Shown: one piece after another, positions 1 through 7,597 of the stretch
How the letters are laid out: each line of letters starts with the position of its first letter
How positions within the stretch are numbered: position 1 is the stretch's first letter
From: Candidatus Lindowbacteria bacterium RIFCSPLOWO2_12_FULL_62_27
GTDB taxonomy: Bacteria; Lindowbacteria; 2-12-FULL-62-27
Direction of reading: 5' to 3'
Length of the DNA stretch: 7,597 nt
Assembly: GCA_001784175.1 (NCBI GenBank)
Contig: MFPR01000028.1
Span: forward strand, 1-7,597
Made by a program: the position numbers and the translations under genes
Notes under the pieces: model-generated
Database searches by the model: none
What the model saw: the letters and a program-made list of their open reading frames with translations, nothing else
What the model was told of the DNA's origin: nothing

Positions 1-1
1 T

Positions 2-868
2 CACGGCCCTTCGTCCGGACTTCCGCGGGTGTATGACATTGCGCTGGAGACGATCGCGCACGGCGATGGACGGGTGGACCCGGAAAGCCTTCTCCGTTTC
101 GTCGCGTCCTACCAGTCGGTCACCGCCCTCAAGTTGGGCGAATTGTGGGCCATCCCCATCATGCTGCGCCTGGCCTTGATCGAGAATCTCCGGCGCGTTG
201 CCGCCCGCACCGCCGCCGGCAGGATCGACCGAAACCTGGCCGATTCCTGGGCGAACCGGATGACAGAGATCGCCGAGAAGGATCCGAAGAACCTGATTCT
301 GGCGATCGCGGACATGGCGCGTTCGAGCCCGCCGATGACGACCCCGTTCGTTTCGGAATTGGTACGCCGCTTGCAAGGACAAAGCCACGCACTGGCATTG
401 CCGCTGACCTGGATTGAGCAACGACTCGCCGAATCGAACCTGACGATCGAACAATTGGTGCAGTCGGGTAATCAACAACAGGCTGCGGACCAGGTTTCCA
501 TCAGCAACAGCATCGGCAGTCTCCGATTTCTGGGGTCGATGGATTGGCGCGAGTTCGTCGAAACGATGAGCGTTGTCGAGCAGACGTTGCGTGAAGATCC
601 GGCCGGCGCCTACGGCGAGATGGATTTTGCCACCCGGGATCGATACCGTCATGTCATAGAAAGGATCGCGAGGCACAGCGGCCTGTCCGAAGTCGATGTG
701 GCGCGCAAAGCGATCGATCAGGCGCGCGCGAGCGCGGCCGTGAAAGGCGTCGACTTTCGAAGGACGCATGTAGGGTTTTACCTGATTGACCGTGGATTGC
801 CTCTGCTCGAACGATCGGCGGGGATACGCCTTTCCACCTCCGAGGCGCTCCGCAGAACGGTCGGCCGG
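2..868 (+). other. N-terminal helical region of the synthase
   Basis: Residues 1-289 are mostly amphipathic helix, predicted from the residue pattern. They carry stretches that I recognise as conserved in this family: GLPRVYDIALE near the start, the GELWAIPIMLRLALIENLRR block (residues 45-64), SNSIGSLRFLGSMDWREF (about 170-187), MDFATRDRYRH (about 207-217) and HVGFYLIDRG (256-265). No known catalytic motif falls here. In the family this cytoplasmic part precedes the first membrane pair and its precise role is not settled. The first visible residues match a point shortly after the family's usual N-terminus, so the true start should lie just upstream of the window in a short-form protein, or further upstream if this is a rhizobial-type long form. 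Confidence 0.7.
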
Positions 869-3800
869 GTTCCATTGCTCCTGTACGTGGGCGCGATCAT
901 GCTGATCACGCTGGTCCTCACCGGGGCTCTGTTGATGCATGCGCGCTCCAGCGGCAGGCCGGATTGGGCGTTCATGTTGCTGGGTGTCCTCGCGGCGCTA
1001 TCCACCGGTCATCTGGCGGTTGCGCTGGTAAACTGGCTGGCGACGTTGCTGGTGCCGCCGCATCCGCTGCCGCGAATGGATTTTTCCAGGGGAATTCCGC
1101 CGGACTGCCGCACTCTGGTGATACTCCCGACGATGCTCACCCGTGTTCAGAATATCGAGGATCTGATCGAGGCGCTGGAAGTCCGGTTCCTGGCCAATCG
1201 GGACGACAACCTGCACTTCGGCTTGCTGACGGATTTTCCGGACGCGGCCGAGGAAACACTGCCGGGGGACGATCCGCTGTTGCGCCTGGCCGAAACGCGG
1301 ATCAAAAAACTGAATGAAAAGTACCGGGGCGCGGCCGGCGACACGTTCTTCCTTTTCCATCGCCCGCGCCGCTGGAATCCGCGGGACCGGATTTGGATGG
1401 GCTACGAGCGCAAGCGCGGGAAGCTGGCGGAACTGAATTCTTTTCTGCGCGGCGGATCAAAAGATCGCTTCTCGCTGGTCGTCGGCAAGACCGATGTTTT
1501 ATCGAACGTGAAATATGTCATTACTCTTGACACGGACACGCAACTTTCGCGCGACTGCGCGCGGCAGTTTGTGGGAGCCATGGCGCACCCGCTGAATCGC
1601 GCGCGGTACGACGAAGACAAGCAACGTGTCTGTGAGGGCTACGGCATCCTGCAACCCCGCGTGAGCGCGAGTTTGCCGGGCACGAACCGTTCGCGGTATG
1701 CGCAACTGTACGGGGGCGATTCGGGTATCGACCCGTATACGCGCGCCGTCTCCGACGTTTACCAGGACGTGTTCCAGGAAGGCTCGTTCATCGGCAAGGG
1801 GATCTACGACATCGATGTATTCGAGCGGTCACTCAAGGATCGATTTCCCGAGAACCGAATTCTCAGCCACGATTTGCTCGAAGGCTGTTACGCGCGGGCG
1901 GGTCTGTTGAGCGACGTACAATTGTACGATGACTATCCCGCTCGCTACAGCACGGACGTGAGCCGCCGGCACCGCTGGATTCGCGGGGACTGGCAGATCG
2001 CGCGCTGGCTGTGGCGGGACGTTCCCAAACTTGAGGAACACAGCCGTCAGAAGAATCCACTCTCGGCGCTGTCGCAATGGAAGATTCTCGATAACCTGCG
2101 TCGGAGTTTCGCGCCGGCGGCGTTGACACTCCTGTTGGTACTGGGCTGGACGGTCTTGTCGCCGATCCGGATTTGGACCTTCTCGGTGATCGGAATCATC
2201 CTGATTCCGCCCTTGCTTGCCTCTATTCTGGAAATTCTCCATAAGCCGAGCGATGTAATTTGGGGCCGGCATCTCGCCGCCGCCGTATACTCCGCGGGCC
2301 GGCGATTCGCCCAGGCGGTTTTTACACTCGCGTGTCTTCCCTATGAGGCGTTCTTCAGTCTGGATGCGATTGCGCGCTCGATTGGGCGGATGCTGGTCAC
2401 ACACAGGAGACTGCTCGAATGGAATCCATCGAACGAATCGGAACATGACGTGCGCACGGACCTCATTGCCTCTTTCCGGTCGATGTGGATCGCTCCGGTT
2501 ATCGCCGTGGCAGCAACGATCCATCTCTTGGTTTCGGCGCCGGCTGCGCTGGCCGTGGCCGGGCCCATCTTGTTTCTCTGGTTTGCCTCCCCCGCCATCG
2601 CCTGGTGGATCAGCCGGCCGCTCGTTCGCCGCGAAGCGAAACTGACGGCGGGCCAAACTCTCTTTCTCCGGAAACTTTCACGCAAGACCTGGGCATTCTT
2701 CGAAACCCTCGTCGGCCCGGAAGACCATTGGCTGCCGCCGGATAATTATCAGGAGAATCCCGTTGCCGCCGTTGCGCATCGCACGTCGCCGACCAACATG
2801 GGGCTGGCTCTGCTCGCGAATCTGTCCGCGTACGACTTCGGTTACATTTCGGCCGGACAGCTCATCGAGCGCACGACGAATGCGTTGCATACGATGGAGG
2901 GCATGGAACGGCACCGCGGCCATTTCTACAACTGGTACGACACGCTTTCGCTCAAACCGCTGAACCCCGCCTACATTTCGTCGGTGGACAGCGGGAACCT
3001 CGCGGGTCATCTGCTGACATTGCGTCCGGGTCTGCTCGCACTACCCGATCGCCCGATCCTGGAGGCGCGATGGTTTGACGGGCTGCGCGATACGCTGGGG
3101 ATTCTGGTGGATGCAGTGGGAGGCGACACGCCAAATTTGCTCGCGCAATTTCAGAAGGATGTGGAGTCTGCCTGCGATTCCCGCCCAACTACGCTCGCGA
3201 CGGCACGGCTCACTCTTGACCGGCTGGCAGCGCGGGCGGAGGAGTTGGCTCTCAGCCTCGACACTGCCCCCAAGACCGACGCGAGTTGGTGGGCGCAGGC
3301 GCTGGCCCGGCAATGCCATAGCGCCCTCGAAGAGCTGACGTTTCTCGCCGACTTCCCCGGCAACGGCGAAATCCCCACGCTACGCGAGCTGGCAAGACTC
3401 GATACACAGGCAGGCGAAGCCGCTCGTGCGCGGATGGCGGTTATCGAACGCCTGGCGCTGCAATCAAGCGAACTTGCGCGCATGGAGTATGACTTCCTGC
3501 ATGACAAGGAGAACCATCTATTGGCCATCGGGTATAACGTGGATGATCGCCGGCGGGATTCGAATGACTACGATCTGATGGCGTCGGAAGCGAGATTCTC
3601 CGCTTTCGTGGCGATTGCGCAGGGACAGGTGCCGCAGGAGAGCTGGTTTGCCCTCGGGCGTCAGCTCACGACCGCCGGCGGCTCGCCGGTTCTGCTTTCG
3701 TGGGGCGGTTCGATGTTCGAGTATCTCATGCCGCTTTTGGTGATGCCGACCTACGAAAACACTCTGCTCGACCAGACCTGTAAGGCGGCGGTGGAACGGC

Positions 3801-6800
3801 AGATCGAGTATGGGGTACAGCGTGGCGTGCCGTGGGGCATATCGGAATCAGGCTACAACACGGTCGACGTTCATTCCAACTACCAGTACCGCGCATTCGG
3901 TGTGCCCGGCATGGGGCTCAAACGCGGACTCGCCGAGGACCTGGTCATTGCGCCGTATGCTTCGGCGCTTGCGTTGATGGTGGCGCCCGAGGCGGCGTGT
4001 CTGAATCTCCAGCGACTCGCCGCCGAGGGGCTCGAAGGAAAATTCGGCTTGTATGAATCCATCGACTACACCCCTTCACGTCAACGGCCCGGGGAATCGA
4101 GCGCGCTGGTTCAGTCCTTCATGGCCCATCACCAGGGCATGAGTTTGCTGTCTTACGCCTACCTGATCCTGGATCGTCCGATGCAGAAGCGGTTCGAGTC
4201 GGACCCGCAGTTCCAGGCGACGCTGATGTTGCTCCAGGAGCGGATTCCCAAGACCATGGCGTTCTATTCGCACGCAGTCCAGGTTTCCGACATTCGCGCA
4301 TCTTCCGGCGGTGCCGAGACGCCTGTACGCGTACTGGACAGCCCCGACACGCCGATACCGGAAGTGCAGTTGTTGTCGAACGGCCGATACCACGTGATGG
4401 TCACGAACGCGGGCGGCGGATACAGTCAGTGGAAGAACCTCGCCGTTACCCGCTGGCGAGAAGACAGCACCTGCGACAACTGGGGCACGTTCTGTTACAT
4501 CCGCGACGTGTCAAGCGGGGAGTTCTGGTCAACCGCCCATCAGCCGACGCTCAAACGAGCGGGGACCTACGAAGCGATTTTCTCGGAGGGTCGGGCGGAG
4601 TTTCGCCGCCGCGACAACCATTTCGACAGCCATACCGAGATCGTGGTTTCGCCGGAAGATGACATCGAACTGCGCCGCGTCCATATCACCAACCGGTCCC
4701 GAACACCGAGAACGATTGACGTGACGAGTTACGCGGAGGTGGTTCTTGCGCCGTCGGACGCGGACGCGCTGCACCCGGCGTTCAGTAATCTTTTTCTTCA
4801 GACCGAGATTGTCGACCCGCGCCGGGCGATCCTCTGTACTCGCCGGCCCCGCTCCCGCGATGAGCCGGCGCCATGGATGTTTCACCTGATGGCCGTGCAC
4901 GGGGCCGCGGGGCGCATCGGAGAGATCTCCTACGAGACCGACCGCATGCGGTTTATCGGCCGCGGAAACACGGTCGCCACGCCCCAGGCCCTGAACGGTT
5001 CCGCTGCGCTCTCGGGAAGTCAGGGATCGGTGCTGGATCCGATTGTCGCCATCCGCCATCGCATCACAATCGAGCCGGACGAATCGGCAGCGATCGATAT
5101 CGTTTCCGGCGTCGGCGAAACCCGCGACGCCGCATTGAGCCTGGTCGATAAATACCAGGATCGGCGGATCGCGGATCGCGTCCTGGAACTGGCATGGACC
5201 CACGCCCAAGTGGTGCTGCGGCAGATCAATGCCACCGAGGCCGACGCGCAACTCTATGCGGGCCTGGCCGGATCTGTCATCTACGCCAATTCCTCGTTGC
5301 GCGCCGACTCCGCCATCCTCATTAAAAACCGCCGCGGGCAATCCGGCCTGTGGGGCTATGCCATTTCCGGCGATTTGCCGATCGTCCTCCTGCAGATCGC
5401 CGACCCGGCCAATATCGATCTGGTACGCCAACTGGTACAGGCCCACGCGTACTGGCGCTTGAAGGGGCTGGCCGTGGACCTGGTGATCTGGAACGAAGAC
5501 CGTGCCGGGTACCGGCAACTGCTCCAGGATCAAATCATGGGGCTGATTGCCGCGGGCGTCGAAGCGCAGGTGATCGATCGCCGAGGCGGCATCTTCGTGC
5601 GGCCGGCGGAGCAGATTTCGGCCGAAGACCGCATCCTGCTGCAATCGGTCGCGCGCGCCATTTTCACCGACAGCCGGGGAACGCTGGCGGAACAGATCGA
5701 CCGTCGCGGCCCGGCGGAAGTGCGAGTTCCGCGTCTCAAACCGACCCGAATCCACCGCGCCGAAATTCCAGCCGCCACCGGGTTGCCGCGCCGCGATCTC
5801 ACCCTCTTCAATGGACTGGGAGGATTTACCCGTGACGGGCGCGAATACGTCATCCAGACCTCGCCCGGGCAGGTGACGCCGGCGCCGTGGGCGAACGTGC
5901 TTGCGAATCCGCACTTTGGAACCGTCATCTCGGAAAACGGCCAAGCCTATACCTGGAGCGAGAACGCCCACGAATTCCGTCTCACCCCCTGGCACAACGA
6001 CCCGGTGAGCGATGCCGGCGGAGAAGTCTTTTACCTGCGTGACGAAGACAGCGGCCATTTCTGGTCTCCCACGCCGTTGCCCAGCCGCGGAGCCGGTTAT
6101 TACGTGACCCGCCATGGGTTCGGCTACAGCGTCTTCGAGCATACCGAGGGCGGCATTCGCTCGGAGCTGACGGTTTACGTGGCCGTGGACGCGGCGATCA
6201 AGTTCGCGGCGCTGAAAGTGCGCAACGAGTCGGGCCGGCCGCGCAGGCTCTGCGCGACCGGTTATGTGGAGTGGGTGCTGGGAGATTTGCGGCCGAAATC
6301 GGCCATGCACGTGACCACCGAAATTGACCCCAGCAGCGGAGCGCTTTACGCGCGCAATCCCTACAGCACGGAGTTCTCCGATCGCGTGGCGTTTTTCGAC
6401 GTCGACGACGCGACTCGCACGACCAGTTGCGACCGCACTGAATTCGTCGGGCGTAACGGCACGCTCAAGAATCCGGCCGCGATGAATCGCGTGCGTCTTT
6501 CCGGCAAAGTAGGAGTGGCGCTCGATCCCTGCGCCGCGATCCAGGTCGGTTTCGAGCTGGCAGCCGGACAAGAGCGTGAGATTATATTCAGACTTGGCGT
6601 CGGGCAGGATGCCCGGGCGACCGGCAACCTGGTGCAACGATTCCGGGGACCCACGGCCGCGCGTGGCGCGCTCGACGCGGTGCATCAATACTGGAATCAC
6701 ACGCTCGGCGCCGTGCAGGTGGAAACACCCGACCCGTCGCTCAATATGCTGACCAACGGCTGGCTTTTGTACCAGACGCTGGCATGCCGTCTTTGGGCGC

Positions 6801-7597
6801 GCAGCGGATACTACCAATCGGGGGGCGCATTCGGCTTTCGCGACCAATTGCAAGACGTGATGGCGCTGATCCACGCCGAGCCGCAATGCGTGCGCAAGCA
6901 GCTGCTCCTGTGCGCGAGCAGGCAGTATCAGGAAGGTGATGTCCAGCATTGGTGGCATCCGCCGGCGGGCCGGGGCGTGCGAACGCATTGTTCGGATGAT
7001 TACCTCTGGCTGCCGTTGGCGGTGTGCCGTTATGTTCTGACGACAGGCGACACCGGGGTACTGAATGAATCCGTTCACTTCCTCGAAGGCCGCCCGGTCA
7101 ACGCCGAGGACGACTCTTATTATGATCTACCCGGCCGTTCCGGCGAGGTGGCCAGCCTGTACCAGCACTGTGTGCGAGCCATCCAGACAGGACTCCGATT
7201 TGGTGAACACGGCCTGCCGCTCATGGGCACCGGTGACTGGAACGACGGCATGAATCTGGTGGGAAATAACGGTAAAGGCGAAAGTGTCTGGTTGGGATTC
7301 TTCCTGCATACCGTGCTCACGCAGTTCACGGCGGTGGCGCGTTTGCAGGGTGACTCATCCTTCGCCGGGCGTTGCGAAGATGCGGCGCTTCGGCTGCGCC
7401 AGAACATCGAACAGCATGGCTGGGATGGCGGGTGGTACCGCCGCGCTTACTTCGACGACGGCACGCCACTGGGATCGGCAGCCAACCCCGAGTGCCAGAT
7501 TGATTCGATTTCGCAGAGCTGGGCGGTTCTATCCGGGGCGGGCGATGTCCAGCGCGCGAGGCAGGCCATGGAAGCGATGGATCAGCGCCTCGTGCGC
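2..7597 (+). CDS. ndvB: Cyclic beta-1,2-glucan synthase (NdvB/ChvB/Cgs family), partial at both ends
   Basis: This inner-membrane enzyme polymerises glucose from UDP-glucose into beta-1,2-glucan, cyclises it and controls ring size; the rings then go to the periplasm, where they act in osmoadaptation and host interaction. The frame is open for 2532 codons. Visible in order are an N-terminal helical region with GELWAIPIMLR (residues 45-55), two membrane segments, a GT84 domain with DTDTQL (510-515) and RRHRW (655-659), about four more membrane segments, a glycoamylase-like domain with MAHHQGM (1374-1380), and two GH94-type sandwiches followed by a barrel with GDWNDG (2411-2416). Family members are usually about 2700-2900 residues, so I infer that perhaps a hundred or more N-terminal and some 200 C-terminal residues lie outside. 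Start, ribosome binding site, promoter and operon context cannot be seen. The symbol follows the family; chvB or cgs would be equally valid. Confidence 0.96.
872..1054 (+). other. First membrane pair of the synthase
   Basis: Two hydrophobic stretches, about residues 291-313 and 322-351, are separated by a short polar turn containing RSSGRPD. Each is long enough to cross the membrane. The second runs into LVPPHPLPRMDF, a sequence typical of this family that leads from the membrane into the glycosyltransferase domain. A hairpin here would leave both the N-terminal region and GT84 on the cytoplasmic side, which agrees with use of cytoplasmic UDP-glucose. The boundaries were judged by eye. Confidence 0.75.
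1079..2101 (+). other. GT84 glycosyltransferase domain
   Basis: This is the polymerising domain (about residues 360-700), which transfers glucose from UDP-glucose to make beta-1,2-linked chains. The fold class is GT-A, related to processive synthases such as cellulose synthase. Visible signatures are CRTLVILPTML at the domain start (369-379), ERKRGKL (469-475), the DxD metal and nucleotide-sugar motif in TLDTDTQL with Asp510 and Asp512, GYGILQPRV (627-equivalent block near base 1640), EGSFIGKGIYD (near base 1785), SHDLLEG with Asp624 as the likely catalytic-base position, and the RRxRW motif at 655-659 followed by IRGDWQ. All the D, DxD, D and (Q/R)xxRW elements expected of a processive transferase are present, so I infer that it is active. 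Assigning Asp624 as the base rests on motif position only. Confidence 0.92.
2108..2611 (+). other. Second membrane block of the synthase, about four segments
   Basis: Hydrophobic stretches at about residues 704-720 and 722-743 form one pair, and those at about 828-844 and 847-869 form another. An amphipathic stretch of roughly 80 residues lies between the pairs and contains HKPSDVIWGRH and the family-like LPYEAFFSLDAI. Together with the first pair this makes six segments, matching the six reported for Brucella Cgs. The even number returns the chain to the cytoplasmic side for the downstream domains. The exact ends are estimates by eye. Confidence 0.72.
2642..4321 (+). other. Glycoamylase-like cyclization region (GH189 type)
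   Basis: The middle region (about residues 881-1440) is the part that closes the linear glucan into a ring by transglycosylation, as shown for a related thermophile enzyme that founded family GH189. It opens with HWLPPDNYQE (about 910-919) and HRTSPTNMGL, then has GHFYNWYDT (about 973-981) and SSVDSGNLAGHLL. A variable helical, coiled-coil-like stretch follows (about 1056-1160). The glycoamylase-like core then starts at MEYDFLHD (1161-1168), with YDLMASEARF, PWGISESGYN (1277-1286), FGVPGMGLKRGL, LYESIDYTP and MAHHQGMSLL (1374-1383). Glu1282 sits in the most conserved acidic motif and is a candidate catalytic acid, which is inference only. Automatic annotation may label this piece glucoamylase, which would misstate its role. 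Confidence 0.85.
4349..5146 (+). other. First GH94-type beta-sandwich module
   Basis: Residues about 1450-1715 form the first of two carbohydrate-phosphorylase-like sandwich modules (Pfam glycosyltransferase 36 type). It starts with LLSNGRYHVMVTNAGGGYS (about 1457-1475) and continues through WREDSTCDNWGTFCYIRD to SGEFWSTAHQP, all typical of the family. ILCTRRPRS, PWMFHLMAVHG, ETDRMRFIGRG and SVLDPIVAIRHR follow further on. No catalytic barrel comes directly after it, so this copy probably has a structural or glucan-binding role. That role is inferred from its position and its similarity to the second module. Confidence 0.8.
5147..5716 (+). other. Helical linker between the two GH94-type modules
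   Basis: Residues about 1716-1905 are strongly conserved helical sequence, including LELAWTHAQVVLRQINATEAD, LAGSVIYANSSLRAD, RRGQSGLWGYAISGDLP (about 1779-1795), LVQAHAYWRLKGLAVDLVIWNED and LLQDQIMGLIAAG. The pattern resembles an (alpha/alpha)-type helical domain following a sandwich, as in GH94 proteins. The GDWNDG general-acid motif is missing here, so this looks like a non-catalytic barrel-like or connecting domain. That structural reading is inference; the sequence conservation is what I see. Confidence 0.6.
5800..7597 (+). other. GH94 phosphorylase domain: second sandwich and catalytic barrel, C-terminus cut off
   Basis: The GH94 part controls chain length by beta-1,2-glucan phosphorolysis in Brucella-type enzymes. 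The sandwich (about residues 1933-2240) starts at LTLFNGLGGF and includes WSENAHEFRLTPWHND (1985-2000) and FYLRDEDSGHFWSP. The barrel begins near LTNGWLLYQTLACRLWARSG and shows GFRDQLQD (2278-2285), EGDVQHWWHPP (2311-2321), THCSDDYLWLP, then TGDWNDGMN (2410-2418). Asp2415 matches the general-acid aspartate of cellobiose and chitobiose phosphorylases. CQIDSISQSWAVLSG (about 2498-2512) follows, and the window ends at residue 2532. The remaining barrel helices and C-terminal strands, including any phosphate-binding residues there, are not visible, so activity is likely but unproven. Confidence 0.88.

Noticed and set aside
1829-2656. Reverse-strand open frame of 275 codons as a gene
   Set aside because: It has the same codon register and the same explanation. 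It ends opposite a sense TCA codon at 1829 and overlaps the conserved GT84 motifs and membrane segments. The predicted product is low-complexity and rich in Arg, Pro and Gln.
2642-4321. Annotation of the middle region as a stand-alone glucoamylase
   Set aside because: The sequence is continuous with GT84 upstream and GH94 downstream. The glycoamylase-like fold in this context belongs to the cyclization region of the synthase, not to a starch-degrading enzyme.
5350-5835. Plus-strand open frame of 161 codons within the synthase
   Set aside because: It is out of frame with the conserved protein and gives a low-complexity product rich in Arg, Gly and Pro, typical of an off-frame reading of GC-rich coding DNA.
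4529-7078. Reverse-strand open frame of 849 codons as a protein-coding gene
   Set aside because: It lies entirely opposite conserved GH94 sequence, in codon register with the sense gene. It has no recognisable motif or plausible domain and is explained by scarcity of TTA, CTA and TCA in the sense frame.
5800-7597. A separate cellobiose or chitobiose phosphorylase gene
   Set aside because: The GH94 signatures are real, but the frame is unbroken from GT84 and there is no stop codon or intergenic gap before this region.
1-7597. Hidden novel system, CRISPR array, mobile element, RNA gene, promoter or terminator
   Set aside because: Every stretch is accounted for by conserved coding sequence of one known enzyme family. 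I saw no direct repeat arrays, inverted-repeat ends, non-coding gaps or hairpin-plus-T-run signals.

Overview
The window holds one gene and nothing else. It is an internal, in-frame piece of a very large plus-strand coding sequence that runs from the first base to the last, with neither its start codon nor its stop codon inside. Reading from base 2, the frame gives 2532 consecutive codons without a stop. I translated it line by line and found conserved family motifs from beginning to end, with no sign of a frameshift. The product is a cyclic beta-1,2-glucan synthase, the NdvB (Sinorhizobium), ChvB (Agrobacterium) and Cgs (Brucella) family of giant inner-membrane enzymes.

The layout is the classic one. 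An N-terminal helical region (about bases 2-868) leads into two membrane segments (872-1054). Next come the GT84 glycosyltransferase domain (about 1079-2101), a second membrane block with about four segments (2108-2611), and a glycoamylase-like cyclization region (GH189 type, about 2642-4321). The C-terminal half is GH94-like: a first beta-sandwich module (about 4349-5146), a helical linker (5147-5716), a second related sandwich (about 5800-6700) and the start of the catalytic (alpha/alpha)6 barrel, which the window edge cuts. In the family model, GT84 builds a linear beta-1,2-glucan from UDP-glucose, the middle domain closes the ring, and the GH94 part trims chains by phosphorolysis to set ring size. 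All three active regions keep their signature residues, so the gene looks functional.

The organism is a GC-rich bacterium with a strong preference for G or C at third codon positions. Family membership alone does not identify the taxon, because this enzyme occurs in alphaproteobacteria and several other phyla. I see no promoter, terminator, RNA gene, mobile element, CRISPR array or second gene. The long reverse-strand open frames are codon-register shadows of this gene. I found no credible new system here. The points worth a second look concern the domain architecture and the shadow frames.
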